A stretch of DNA of 64,000 nucleotides from Sphingobacterium spiritivorum (lineage in GTDB: Bacteria; Bacteroidota; Bacteroidia; Sphingobacteriales; Sphingobacteriaceae). How positions within the stretch are numbered: the first letter of the stretch is position 1; the number at the start of each line of letters is the position of its first letter. The translations under genes and the position numbers were made by a program. The stretch lies in the NCBI RefSeq assembly GCF_016725325.1, contig NZ_CP068083.1, positions 2,170,001 through 2,234,000 of the forward strand, in the 5' to 3' direction. Under the pieces are notes generated by a model. It made no database searches. It was not told the DNA's origin and saw nothing but the letters and a program-made list of their open reading frames with translations. Positions 42,331 to 51,725 of the stretch are shown piece by piece.

Positions 42331-42389
42331 GATATGGATACGTGCGATTCGTTGTGGTGCAGACCAGATGTTTCAGAATATAGAGTACA

Positions 42390-43568
42390 TCAGGTCACTT
42401 GTAATACTGTTTTAGTTCTTTTGTCCGAATTTCCCGGACGATCTTTGCGGGTGTTTGTTTTTTTTCTTTTTTTGCCCCACCAGATGTAAAATCCGGTTAT
42501 TGGCAGACTGGCGCAGATCAGACTGGCCAGAAAATACAGAATCTTGGTGGTCATGCCACCGATGAATCCGGTGTGAAGAGCATAATTGTTGCGCATCAGC
42601 CATTCTGTTCTGTTGGAATCTTCCATCTTTTTCTGCGTACGTGGAGTCAGTGCTAATGTCTCCCGATCAAAAGAGAGATCTCTCCAGCTGCCTGCATGCA
42701 TATCGGTGCAGGAGTATATTGTTTTATCATCCCCTTCAGGAATGTGTATAATTACAGCTTCTTTATTGTGTAAAGCGATCTCCCTGCGTACAGTAAACCA
42801 TATTTTGTCTGCTTTTTGAAGATCCTCTTCCAGTGTGAAAGCTATTTTCTGTTCCTCATCTACTTTTTTAACTTCCGTTTTGGGTCTTGGAGGATAACCT
42901 CCGCTTAGCCATACGATAGATTGTCTCATCCAAGGAAAGCTCATCACCAATCCTGTCAGAGACATTAACAGAGCGAGAAGTAAAGAGTAAAAGCCAAGTA
43001 CGTTATGCAGGTCGTAGTTTATTCTTTTGAAGCGGGCTTTCCAATTGATAAAAAAACTTTGTTTTGCAGATCTTTTATTCCATTTTTTAGGCCACCAGAG
43101 TATAATGCCTGTAATAAGCAGAGAAAAGAATATAAGTGTACTATACCCGACCACTTTCTTTCCGATTTTACCGGGAAACCACAAATGGCGATGGCCTTCG
43201 TCTATAAAATGGAAGAAATCTTCATGATGTGCTGTTGCCAGTACTTCTGCGTTGTAAGGATTGACGTATAAGATACTATCGCTATCATGCAGACTGACTT
43301 TGACAGACTTATTGAGCCCATTGTACCAGAAACTTTCCGCTTCTTTTTCAGGAAATGCTTCCTTTATACTTTTGTACAGCACAGAGGGAGGAAGCTGCTC
43401 GTCAGCAGTTTTCTCTTTTACAACAATATAATCTGTTGTCCACATTCTGATTTCCTGTTCAAAAACCAGTATACAACCAGTCAGACTGATGAGTACTACA
43501 GGTATTCCGGTTACTATTCCTAACCAAAGGTGTAACCAGGCATTGAGTTTACTTAATCTTTTTTTCAC
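42390..43568 (-). CDS. PepSY-associated inner-membrane protein (XusC-like)
   Basis: A 392-residue inner-membrane protein of the PepSY_TM type, thought to reduce or release ferric siderophores in the periplasm. KLNAWLHLWLGIVTGIPVVL is the first membrane helix with a His, followed by PepSY-like periplasmic parts, and further helices at about 140-160, 190-215 and 345-370 with conserved His (DLHNVLGFYSLLL, ALHTGFIGGM). Initiator is GTG at 43568. In Bacteroides the xenosiderophore system places such a protein (XusC) next to a DUF4374 lipoprotein and TonB receptor, as here. Confidence 0.85.
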   Translation of the reverse strand: MKKRLSKLNAWLHLWLGIVTGIPVVLISLTGCILVFEQEIRMWTTDYIVVKEKTADEQLPPSVLYKSIKEAFPEKEAESFWYNGLNKSVKVSLHDSDSILYVNPYNAEVLATAHHEDFFHFIDEGHRHLWFPGKIGKKVVGYSTLIFFSLLITGIILWWPKKWNKRSAKQSFFINWKARFKRINYDLHNVLGFYSLLLALLMSLTGLVMSFPWMRQSIVWLSGGYPPRPKTEVKKVDEEQKIAFTLEEDLQKADKIWFTVRREIALHNKEAVIIHIPEGDDKTIYSCTDMHAGSWRDLSFDRETLALTPRTQKKMEDSNRTEWLMRNNYALHTGFIGGMTTKILYFLASLICASLPITGFYIWWGKKRKKTNTRKDRPGNSDKRTKTVLQVT

Positions 43569-43582
43569 TTATTTCTTTTATA

Positions 43583-43611
43583 AACCGGGAGCATATGACC
43601 TTCTCCCGGTT
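43583..43611 (-). other. Hairpin between 530-residue lipoprotein and PepSY genes
   Basis: AACCGGGAG at 43583-43591 pairs with CTCCCGGTT at 43603-43611. The minus-strand tail is only weakly U rich (TATAAAAG), so it may be an mRNA-stabilising or partial attenuating element. Confidence 0.5.
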
Positions 43612-43632
43612 TGAAGGTTAATGATATTGATG

Positions 43633-45225
43633 TTAATATTTTAATTTGGGGACAATTCCTAATTCAATAATTCCGGTTTTTACCGTATATACTTTACCTA
43701 CCGTAATGAAAGGGCTTATATCTTCAAAACCATTCATTATTCTGTCGCTATAGTTCAATATTCCTTTACCAAGATCATCAGATGTATTATTGACCTTTAG
43801 GTTGATCGTCTCACTACGTTGTTGATTCGTGCTTCCGGATGCTTTTGTGGTTACACCAATCTTAAATATGGAGAAGCCCCCGGATACTTCCCAATTCCCG
43901 GTATAAGAGGAAGATGTATATATGTTTTTCTCAGAAACAGATCCCGGATCTATTTCTTCTACATAAAAGCTCCAGGTGTCACCATATTTGTAAAGATCCC
44001 ATTCGATAATAGGTATAGGAGTAGGAAGGTAGTACACACGAGGTTTATTGGTAACAGGATCATTTTTAAACATTTCATTTGCTTCGACACTTATGATCTT
44101 GCTGGTACTTTCTAATCCTCCGTTTTTGTTAATAAAAAACACATGAACAGCAATTTCTAGTACTCCGTCAGTCCAATCTCTTTGGTCATCAATCACGTAA
44201 TTTTTGGATAAATCTGATGTAAATGAAATAGAATTTATACATTCAATATAGTTCGGAACAAAGGCTCCTTTCTCTGTATTTGATTTAATGTTGTAGTAAA
44301 TATAATCGCGCTGAAAATCAGTATATGTCTGTCCAGCTGTCATGAGTTTTACATTGTCTACTCTCCCGTAATAAATACTGGAAGGGGAAGCCCAATTTAT
44401 CCCTCCTGCAGGATGAATAAAATAGGATTGATGACCAATTACCTGATCTGTGAGCTGATATGTTCGTTGTGTACTGGCCGATTTTTGTAACAGCAAAGGA
44501 CCTCTATTTTCCTGCGCGGAAGATACCGGTGCTGTAGTTTCGTTGGTGACATTGTAATCTTTATTGATAAAAGAAGAATCCAGGAATACAAAATCACTTA
44601 TATGAGTACCTGTGACAGCACTGACAGCAAGTTTTTTTGAGGAAACGTTAGTCTGTAAATTGTTTTCTGTTTTCCTTTTTTCTATCCTTTCATTATCCTT
44701 CACCACTATGACAGGAATATCTGGTTCGGTTGTATAGCTCAGTTTTATTTCCGCATTTTTACTGTTGTAAGCAATAATATTTTCACCCTTTGTTTTTTTA
44801 TCCAAGTCTCGGACAGCGACAATAGGAACCTGTGTCTGTACATTCCAGCTGGTTGCGCCAAAATTTTTCAGATCAGGGATATAGATCGTTAACAGCGGGT
44901 TGCTTTCTAATGCGTCAAGAAATTGTTGAGGATCTTCAGCATATTTAGAGATGGCTGTACTGAAAATCTGATCGTTATTTAGTTTTTTATCTTTTATTAT
45001 CTGATACAGCACATCATAGTCATTATCAAATTTTTTAAGAGATTCATTTCTTAAAAATGACCTGATATGTTCATCTTCAACTGCCTTTGCTAATACTTTG
45101 GCAAATTGTGTATTGACTGGCTGATCAGCCGATGTTTGTATAGTGTTTACTATTCCTGTCTCCTGTTTGGTACAAGAATTAAACAAACAGAGCAAACCTG
45201 AACAAATGATAATTAAGTATTTCAT
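43633..45225 (-). CDS. Unrecognised 530-residue lipoprotein in siderophore cluster
   Basis: Signal ends in LFNSCTKQE (Cys18). The N-terminal 100 residues are helical (FAKVLAKAVEDEHIRSFLRN and DVLYQIIKDKKLN), then a region with PIVAVRDLDKK and IPVIVVKD repeats, and the C-terminal 280 residues look beta-rich with many Tyr and Trp. I do not recognise a domain. It is on the same strand between the XusB-like and PepSY genes, 64 bases from the latter, but 154 bases and a hairpin separate it from the former, so co-function with siderophore uptake is only suggested by position. Confidence 0.75.
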   Translation of the reverse strand: MKYLIIICSGLLCLFNSCTKQETGIVNTIQTSADQPVNTQFAKVLAKAVEDEHIRSFLRNESLKKFDNDYDVLYQIIKDKKLNNDQIFSTAISKYAEDPQQFLDALESNPLLTIYIPDLKNFGATSWNVQTQVPIVAVRDLDKKTKGENIIAYNSKNAEIKLSYTTEPDIPVIVVKDNERIEKRKTENNLQTNVSSKKLAVSAVTGTHISDFVFLDSSFINKDYNVTNETTAPVSSAQENRGPLLLQKSASTQRTYQLTDQVIGHQSYFIHPAGGINWASPSSIYYGRVDNVKLMTAGQTYTDFQRDYIYYNIKSNTEKGAFVPNYIECINSISFTSDLSKNYVIDDQRDWTDGVLEIAVHVFFINKNGGLESTSKIISVEANEMFKNDPVTNKPRVYYLPTPIPIIEWDLYKYGDTWSFYVEEIDPGSVSEKNIYTSSSYTGNWEVSGGFSIFKIGVTTKASGSTNQQRSETINLKVNNTSDDLGKGILNYSDRIMNGFEDISPFITVGKVYTVKTGIIELGIVPKLKY

Positions 45226-45330
45226 GATAGTATTGGTAAATATTGATTAATGAAACTCTTGTATACGTTTGGATAGGTTGATAATAGAAGTAACCGCATT
45301 TAGTTAGTACTGCTGCCCTGCGGGATATTG

Positions 45331-45373
45331 ATAATCAGGTCGGAGCAATTGGCCCGATCCCCGACCTGATTAT
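45331..45373 (-). other. Hairpin downstream of the first DUF4374 gene
   Basis: ATAATCAGGTCGG (45331-45343) pairs exactly with CCGACCTGATTAT (45361-45373). No T run follows on either strand. It sits 7 bases after the DUF4374 stop codon and may protect the receptor-lipoprotein mRNA end. Confidence 0.6.
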
Positions 45374-45379
45374 GGAGGA

Positions 45380-46609
45380 TTATTTTAAATTGTATAATAC
45401 AGGAGTGTCATCCGTACCACCATCTACTTTTGCTCCTTTAGTCAGCTTATCGGTTTTAGAATCGTATGACCAGATGTAAATCGCATCGGCTTTTGGATCA
45501 TTTACCGCAATATAAGCTACTCCGTTATCCACTACTGCAGATGTCGAGTTTAACAATGGAGGGAAATCCAGTCTGCGGACAATCTGCTGAGATCTTACAT
45601 CTACAACATAGTACTCCCACATTGCAGCATACCACCAGTCATCTTTTGTTTTGACCATGTTTGCCGCATCTTTGGCATTTGCAATAATTACTTTACCATT
45701 TCCAAGATTCGCAACACCCAGCTGGTGATCTCCATTCAGGCTTTTGCTTGTATTGAAGAAATAGTTTTTGTCAAATTCTGTTTCTCCGTTTTTGATTCTG
45801 AAGAAAGCTGTTGGTAAGTGGGGTTTACCACCACCTAACATTTTCATTGGCAGAGAAAGAAGATAAGTATATCCTTCATCACTGAATTTGTGGAAATACC
45901 CATTTCTGATAGCGCCGATAGGAGCAGAGCGATTTTCTGTACCTGTGATCTTAAAGTTATCAAAGGTATTAAGATCCATTGTCGCCGTGTATGAGTTGTC
46001 TAAAGTGGTATTTGTTTTCAGATCTTTCAAGGTCAGCGTGACGAGCATCTTATTACCTTGCGGAATTGCCGAATTGATACCTATACTGTGATCTGCAGGA
46101 ATTTGAGTTCCTGTTTGGATTTTTCCGCTTTTTAAGATTTCAAGAGTTGTTGCATTCATGATTGCGAATTCATCTCCGTTACGCGTTCCGAAGGCCAATG
46201 TATTATCATCAATCCAGGTATGCCATCCCAGGTATGGATAAGAAAACTTTGTAAAAGGGACTACCTTTTCAGTAACCAGTTCTCCGGATTCAAAATTGTA
46301 TTTTCCGAATTTGGAACCTTCCGGATCCAGGTGAAAGAAATATTTACCTTTTTGGATCTTGTTTTCTGACCAGGTAAATATGCTTGTTACATCTGTACCT
46401 TTGCCAACGGGTGATATTGTGCCACTCATCAGATCCTTTATAGGAAGCAAGTAATACCCATTAGTTGTGCTGTAAGTAATGGCATAATTTGCTTTTGAAT
46501 CCTGTGGTTCGGTAGTACCTCCGTCAGATTTACTACATCCTGTCATTGATGCGGTAGCCAGACTTAATCCGGCTAACATTGCCAATGAATTTTTAATTGT
46601 ACTGATCAT
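45380..46609 (-). CDS. DUF4374 lipoprotein (XusB-like), paralogue 1
   Basis: A 409-residue lipoprotein (ASMTGCSKSD, Cys25) with repeated beta segments suggesting a propeller. It shares a layout with the 402-residue protein at 49291-50499: similar KYxFESG/FNKYSLQN blocks, KxPTAxFRI, and a closing IYIWSYDSKT/HSIWVYDIPA strand. DUF4374 lipoproteins such as XusB of Bacteroides bind foreign ferric siderophores at the surface and pass them to a TonB receptor. It begins 22 bases after the receptor stop and is surely co-transcribed with it. Confidence 0.83.
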   Translation of the reverse strand: MISTIKNSLAMLAGLSLATASMTGCSKSDGGTTEPQDSKANYAITYSTTNGYYLLPIKDLMSGTISPVGKGTDVTSIFTWSENKIQKGKYFFHLDPEGSKFGKYNFESGELVTEKVVPFTKFSYPYLGWHTWIDDNTLAFGTRNGDEFAIMNATTLEILKSGKIQTGTQIPADHSIGINSAIPQGNKMLVTLTLKDLKTNTTLDNSYTATMDLNTFDNFKITGTENRSAPIGAIRNGYFHKFSDEGYTYLLSLPMKMLGGGKPHLPTAFFRIKNGETEFDKNYFFNTSKSLNGDHQLGVANLGNGKVIIANAKDAANMVKTKDDWWYAAMWEYYVVDVRSQQIVRRLDFPPLLNSTSAVVDNGVAYIAVNDPKADAIYIWSYDSKTDKLTKGAKVDGGTDDTPVLYNLK

Positions 46610-46631
46610 TGTATTTTATGTTAAATAATTA

Positions 46632-49025
46632 TTATTGAATGCTGTATCTAAGTTTTACTGAAAAGGAGCGACCCGGCTTTTGCTGCTTGAAAACATCATA
46701 AGCTATCTGATCTGTCAGGTTCTTGCCTTCCAGTGTGATATGATATTTGTTGTTTTTCATGGAATAGGTTACGGCAAGATTGTTTATCCACTGCTCAGGT
46801 ATATAATCTTTGGTTTGTTTACCACCCAGTTTGGACCAGCTCAGCGAATAACTGTTGACAAACTGCAGATAGTAATTGACAACCAGTGCACTTTCTTTTG
46901 TTCCAAACGGATTGCGGAATAAAGTACTTACATCTGCATTTCCATATAACCAGGGTTCATTTGGTGTACGGCTGCCATAGGTGATATCTACTCTGTTCTC
47001 CGTGCCTTTTATATATTTTTCTCTGTTTTGAGCATTATAATAGCTCATATTTACCATGGCTTTCAACCAGCTTTGGTAGGTGTATTTTGCTTCAAAATCG
47101 GCTCCGTTTATTTTTACCCCACCCTGGTTTTTGGATTGACTTTTACTTCCGTTACTGCCCTCCTCATACTGCTGGGAAATAATGTAGTCCTTGGCGTTTC
47201 TGTAAAATGCTGAGGCATCGAAGGATAAACTGTGGTCTCCGAATAGCGTATTGTAAAAGAAATTGATGTTGTAATTGTCACTATTAGCTGGTTTCAGATT
47301 TGGATTACCTTCAACCTCTAATCCATTTCCATATAACTCAGTAAATGTTGGTAATCTGTATGCATGCTCATAAGATGCTTTTATCCCAAATCCCCCAAAT
47401 ATGGTGTAAGATGATGCAATTCCATAGCCGGTAAAGCTGCTGCTCTCGCGTGTACTTTTTCCGGAAACATCATCCACTTTTCCCGAAAGAGTATAGTTCT
47501 TTAAAAAATAGCTGTTAACCCATTTATCCCCAAATAGGTTCTGCTGGTAATTTAATCCAAGTATATGTCTTGATATCTTATTAGTTTTATTATAGTATTG
47601 ATTATACGGGTCAATTTCATTAAATCGTTCCCGTTGATTGATATTGAGGTTATAATTCAGATTAAAGACATGATGCTTTGCTGCAGCATAATTCAGATTC
47701 GCCTGGGTGAGTGTATTATAGGATTTATCATGCGAGATAGACTTCGTTGAATTAAATTCTCCGGCATTAGGACGATATTCCCGGGCCTTGCCATCCCAGA
47801 AGAAGGGTGCATAAGAACTTGTATCTGTGATGACTCCCTTACTGATATTAATATTGGAGAACAAGGTTGCAGAAAGGTTATCAATGAATAATCTGTTCTT
47901 GCGATAACGTATACTTGGGGTTATACTATGAGACTTATTGTTCACCAGTCCGATCACTTTCTCCTGTGTAGCTCCGGTCTGCTGCTGTTTATATACATCA
48001 TTATAAGTGATTCCTAATACGGCGACATCCGCCCATTTTTTATCCGCTACTCCAACCTCCAGCTGACCCATTGCCGAACGGTACTGGTCGTGGAATCTTC
48101 TTGCAGTGGCTAAAGTATCAAAGCGTGACTCATCCTGAAAACTGGGTACGGTCAGGTAAAAATTGGCTTTAGGATTGGATTTCATAAGATAGTCGTTGTC
48201 CGAATAGTTGTAGTAAGAATTTACATTCACCATAATTCCGTTTTTATCCTTAAATCCACCGCTCACAGCTGCCCGGTGTGTGTTGAACGAACCATAACTG
48301 TAACTTACATCCAGAAATTTTTTCTTATCCCGGTTGGTAACGATATTGACTGCTCCACCAAGAGCATCTGACCCCAGGTGTGCCGGAATAACGCCTTTGT
48401 ATACTTCTATGCGCTCTGCAATATTGACCGGCATATTATTCAAGGTCATACCCGATCCAAAGGATTCAATTGGGATACCATCAATGAAGAACTTGATATA
48501 GTTGCCGGAAAGACCATTTAATGAAAATGTGAAATCGGATCCTAAGCCCCCTTGTTCACGAATCCGAACGCCAGTACTTCTGTTTAAGATCTGATTGATG
48601 TCTGCGTTTGTATTCGCATATTGCCGGGTCTCGATAATATTGACATTCAAACCTGTCTCTTTGATTTTTTTTGACTGGGTCTTTCCGTTAATATTGACCT
48701 CTGAGAGTTGGTTAAGATCCTTTTCTAAAGAAATACGTAATGTGGGAGGTAGTGAAGCAGTATTGATTTTGACACTTGTCTTTTTGAAACCTACAGCCGA
48801 GATAAGGAGCGTATGCTGGCCATCTGCTATTCCCGAAATTTTGAATTCCCCGTTTTCAATGGATTTAGTACCGATAGTTGAATTCTGAATTTGAATACTT
48901 GCATCAGGAATTCCTTCATTTGTATTATTGACAATACGTCCTTTTACTTCATTCCGCTGTTGAGCTACACTGATAATCGATATGGAAGTAAAGATGATAT
49001 ACCATACCGTTTTTAAATACGACAT
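46632..49025 (-). CDS. TonB-dependent siderophore-type receptor (XusA-like)
   Basis: A 797-residue outer-membrane receptor: signal peptide to about SVAQ, carboxypeptidase-like domain (about 26-112), plug (RSTGVRIREQGGLGSDFTFS, AHLGSDALGGAVNIVT) and barrel ending in KLRYSIQ. With the DUF4374 lipoprotein downstream and the PepSY protein it reproduces the XusABC set used for xenosiderophore uptake. A candidate iron box lies 3 bases before the ATG. The FecI/FecR pair upstream probably drives it. Confidence 0.9.
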   Translation of the reverse strand: MSYLKTVWYIIFTSISIISVAQQRNEVKGRIVNNTNEGIPDASIQIQNSTIGTKSIENGEFKISGIADGQHTLLISAVGFKKTSVKINTASLPPTLRISLEKDLNQLSEVNINGKTQSKKIKETGLNVNIIETRQYANTNADINQILNRSTGVRIREQGGLGSDFTFSLNGLSGNYIKFFIDGIPIESFGSGMTLNNMPVNIAERIEVYKGVIPAHLGSDALGGAVNIVTNRDKKKFLDVSYSYGSFNTHRAAVSGGFKDKNGIMVNVNSYYNYSDNDYLMKSNPKANFYLTVPSFQDESRFDTLATARRFHDQYRSAMGQLEVGVADKKWADVAVLGITYNDVYKQQQTGATQEKVIGLVNNKSHSITPSIRYRKNRLFIDNLSATLFSNINISKGVITDTSSYAPFFWDGKAREYRPNAGEFNSTKSISHDKSYNTLTQANLNYAAAKHHVFNLNYNLNINQRERFNEIDPYNQYYNKTNKISRHILGLNYQQNLFGDKWVNSYFLKNYTLSGKVDDVSGKSTRESSSFTGYGIASSYTIFGGFGIKASYEHAYRLPTFTELYGNGLEVEGNPNLKPANSDNYNINFFYNTLFGDHSLSFDASAFYRNAKDYIISQQYEEGSNGSKSQSKNQGGVKINGADFEAKYTYQSWLKAMVNMSYYNAQNREKYIKGTENRVDITYGSRTPNEPWLYGNADVSTLFRNPFGTKESALVVNYYLQFVNSYSLSWSKLGGKQTKDYIPEQWINNLAVTYSMKNNKYHITLEGKNLTDQIAYDVFKQQKPGRSFSVKLRYSIQ

Positions 49026-49028
49026 TCT

Positions 49029-49049
49029 TATTTAGATTAATTATATATA
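49029..49049 (-). promoter_or_regulatory. Candidate iron box before the XusA-like receptor
   Basis: Starts TATTTAGATTA on the plus strand and matches the box before the sigma gene (51737-51757) at 19 of 21 positions; the right arm reads ATATA instead of AAATA. It lies 3 bases upstream of the start codon. Confidence 0.55.
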
Positions 49050-49204
49050 AGATATGTAGCTCTTCTCCGGATTTACCGAAGGCCGGATACATACTTATTT
49101 TTAAATTAAACCGTAAGTGCTTGCTGATGAAGGGTATGAAAGTATTATTTTTTATTTAAAATTGCGTTTGAGGGGATAAACAGGGATATTATAAGATTGC
49201 ATAA

Positions 49205-49234
49205 AGCAAAAATCATCGCCAATTGGCAATGATT
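49205..49234 (-). terminator. Terminator after the second DUF4374 gene
   Basis: A near-perfect palindrome (AATCATCGCCAA/TTGGCAATGATT, 49211-49234) is followed on the minus strand by TTTTTGC. It separates the fecI-fecR-DUF4374 transcript from the receptor transcript. Confidence 0.8.
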
Positions 49235-49290
49235 CTTTACTTTATATTTTTTATTGATCAGTCTCCGTAGACTTTTGTTTGTAATGTCTA

Positions 49291-50499
49291 CTACAGACTA
49301 TCCATGCGCAGAATAAAGTCTACACGTTGAGATAATCCGGTGCCTTTACTGATTTTCGCTGCAGGGATATCATATACCCAGATGCTATGTGTATTTGTTG
49401 AATCATCAATTCCGATGTATGCCTTATTCTTTTGTACTATGACAGATTCTTTTCGGGTACCTTTATCAAACGGAAGGTCGAGTTTGACCATATCTCCGGT
49501 TTTAAGATTGACCCGATAATATTCAAAATGGTAAGTGGAATGGTGATCCTGAAAATTATGATAACGGTCTTTACGTTCACTGCGAATCAGTGCTTCCTGA
49601 TTGCCCAGATACCACATTCCATAAGCATGATTGTTTATCTTTTCAGAAATATTGATCATATAGTCAGGGTCAATCTTATTGATCTTAGCGTCGATTCTAA
49701 AGATTGCAGTAGGTTTTTTTAGATTATTTCCTAATGCTATCCCCGGACAGCTCATAAAGTAGAAATTGTGATTTTCATCTTCAAAACTATAGGATTGTAC
49801 TGTATTAATGCCACCTGGATATGTGGAGCGGGTATCTTTCTGGACATGATTGATCTGCATAGTCGGAACATCTACTGTAGCGACATACATCGTATCTATC
49901 GTTGTATAATCATTCTTGGCCATGGTCTTGTTAAAAGAATAACCGATAAACATTTTATTGTCCCGTATATAGTTAAAGCCAATAGATAAAAAGGGAAATT
50001 CTTTAGTAGGGAAGGTCACTGGAATAATTCCGGAAGATACGATGCGGAACGACTTGGTATCTATCTTGTAATACTCCAGTCTCGAGTAGGTCCGGTCATC
50101 TAGCGTGAGCAACAGTAATGTATCTCTGGCAATCCAATACTTGTTTTCGATATGTTTGTCCTGCATAGGGATGGCAGCGATTTGCTGAAGACCTTCATTT
50201 TGCAGGGAATATTTATTAAAACTGTTTTGTCCGCCATCCATATGATAATAAAAACCATCTTTGATAATAATGGACCGATCAAATGTATTGTTTGGGACTG
50301 TGATCATTTGTTCTGAATCGATAACGGAGTTTGACGCTAAGCTGTCAAGTGTCATGATGGCGTGACCACCATCTTTCGTCATCAGATAAAGGGAGTATGT
50401 TCCGTTCGTTTTGATTTCCGGTTTTGTTCGGCTGCAGCCGGCGGTAAGCAGGGTAAGAATAATTAAAAGATTGTATACAGAGATCTTTATAACGGACAT
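49291..50499 (-). CDS. DUF4374-like lipoprotein (XusB-like), paralogue 2
   Basis: A 402-residue lipoprotein (LLTAGCSRTK, Cys22) related to the DUF4374 protein at 45380-46609 by shared block order and length. It starts 8 bases after the FecR-like gene, so it belongs to the sigma/anti-sigma operon rather than to the receptor operon. It may bind a second siderophore or act as a sensor or modulator for the sigma system; both are inference. Confidence 0.72.
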   Translation of the reverse strand: MSVIKISVYNLLIILTLLTAGCSRTKPEIKTNGTYSLYLMTKDGGHAIMTLDSLASNSVIDSEQMITVPNNTFDRSIIIKDGFYYHMDGGQNSFNKYSLQNEGLQQIAAIPMQDKHIENKYWIARDTLLLLTLDDRTYSRLEYYKIDTKSFRIVSSGIIPVTFPTKEFPFLSIGFNYIRDNKMFIGYSFNKTMAKNDYTTIDTMYVATVDVPTMQINHVQKDTRSTYPGGINTVQSYSFEDENHNFYFMSCPGIALGNNLKKPTAIFRIDAKINKIDPDYMINISEKINNHAYGMWYLGNQEALIRSERKDRYHNFQDHHSTYHFEYYRVNLKTGDMVKLDLPFDKGTRKESVIVQKNKAYIGIDDSTNTHSIWVYDIPAAKISKGTGLSQRVDFILRMDSL

Positions 50500-50507
50500 A
50501 TTCTCGA

Positions 50508-51134
50508 CTAGGAAATATTAAATTGTATTTTTAACTGGTTTTGTAAAATAGGGGATAGGAAAGTCAGCTCCTGCTTTGTCAGTACAATATGCTGACAGCT
50601 TTTATTCTGATCCAATAAAATGTATGTTTCTCCCGACTTCAGTTTGATCTGGTGATTTTGGTCACACACATTAAGGATAATGTCCTTTTTGGGTGTAAAC
50701 ATAATATCTCCTTTGACATCCAGCTCTCCGGTTTCCGTATCGATACGCGCAAAAGATTTTTTGGAAAGCGTTATATTATAATTATGTTCATCATAATTCC
50801 TGATCTGATCTCCTGAAAGATTATCAAATGTAAACCGGTTTGTCAGAGAAGACTGATTATTAATAAGTAATGTGCGCACACCAATAATGGCAACCAATAT
50901 AGCCGCAACAGTAGCCCATGTGCCGAAATGAAATATGCGTAAGTTTTTCTTCTGCTTAATATCCAGCCGGATATTTGACCACATTTCAGCTTTTACCTGT
51001 TCGATATCCTGTACAGGTTTTGTGTCACTTTCTAGCTCCAGATCATCATTTTCCAGCCATAGTTCTACCAACTCTTGTTCTTCTTCCGAACATAAGCCGA
51101 GATGATATTTTTCTAAGAGCTGTTTGCTGATCAT
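50508..51134 (-). CDS. FecR-like anti-sigma/sigma-regulator protein
   Basis: A 208-residue single-span inner-membrane protein: cytoplasmic sigma-binding N-terminus (ISKQLLEKYHLGLCSEEEQELVELWL), a membrane segment at about 72-90 (WATVAAILVAIIGVRTLLI), and a periplasmic beta-rich FecR-type domain (YNITLSKKSFARIDTETGELDVKG). Shorter than classic FecR (about 320). It follows the sigma gene by 35 bases and should hold it inactive until a receptor signals. Confidence 0.8.
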   Translation of the reverse strand: MISKQLLEKYHLGLCSEEEQELVELWLENDDLELESDTKPVQDIEQVKAEMWSNIRLDIKQKKNLRIFHFGTWATVAAILVAIIGVRTLLINNQSSLTNRFTFDNLSGDQIRNYDEHNYNITLSKKSFARIDTETGELDVKGDIMFTPKKDIILNVCDQNHQIKLKSGETYILLDQNKSCQHIVLTKQELTFLSPILQNQLKIQFNIS

Positions 51135-51169
51135 GCGGATAGTAATAGTATGAATAGATAAAGATAAAA

Positions 51170-51700
51170 TTATTTTATGTAATCTGACAAATGAGTTTTT
51201 AATGTGGAGAGTGCCCTGCTGATGTGGTATTCTACCGCTCTTTCCGAAATAAAAAGCCGGGATGCTATCTCTTTATTTGTCAGACCCTCGTGGCGACTCA
51301 TCTTGAACACATTCTTACATTGGTTCGGAAGAGACCCGATCAGGTTGTTTATCTTACTTGAAAGCTCTTGTACTTCTACAGAATTTTCATGATACTCTTC
51401 TTTGTATGCATTCAGAATCACCTCATGGTGTTGCTGACGTGTTACCCTATTGCGGATATATTCAAACGCTTTCAGTTTTACAGACCGTATCAGATAACGC
51501 TCTACTTCCTTAAGTTCCAGTTTATCCTTACGTTCCCACAACGATTTGAATACTTCCTGTACGATTTCTTTTGCAATCTCTTCGTCCTGGATAGTTTTCA
51601 CGCAAAAAAAGAACAACTTTTCCCAATGATCGAGATAAAGTTGTTCAAAACTCTGATGCGTAATAATGAACTTTGTTTCCTCCAAAATCTGATAGATCAA
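51170..51700 (-). CDS. ECF (FecI-type) RNA polymerase sigma factor
   Basis: A 176-residue sigma factor. Region 2 includes FEQLYLDHWEKLFFFCVKTI and EIVQEVFKSLWERKD; region 4 includes LPNQCKNVFKMSRHEGLTNK followed by EIASRLFISERAVEYHISRA, the DNA-reading helix-turn-helix. The only available initiator in frame is TTG at 51700. An exact -7 box about 26 bases upstream supports a start near there. With FecR it should switch on the Xus-like receptor genes, and an iron box overlaps its promoter. Confidence 0.9.
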   Translation of the reverse strand: MIYQILEETKFIITHQSFEQLYLDHWEKLFFFCVKTIQDEEIAKEIVQEVFKSLWERKDKLELKEVERYLIRSVKLKAFEYIRNRVTRQQHHEVILNAYKEEYHENSVEVQELSSKINNLIGSLPNQCKNVFKMSRHEGLTNKEIASRLFISERAVEYHISRALSTLKTHLSDYIK

Positions 51701-51725
51701 ATACGTAAATAAACGTACCCGGCTA

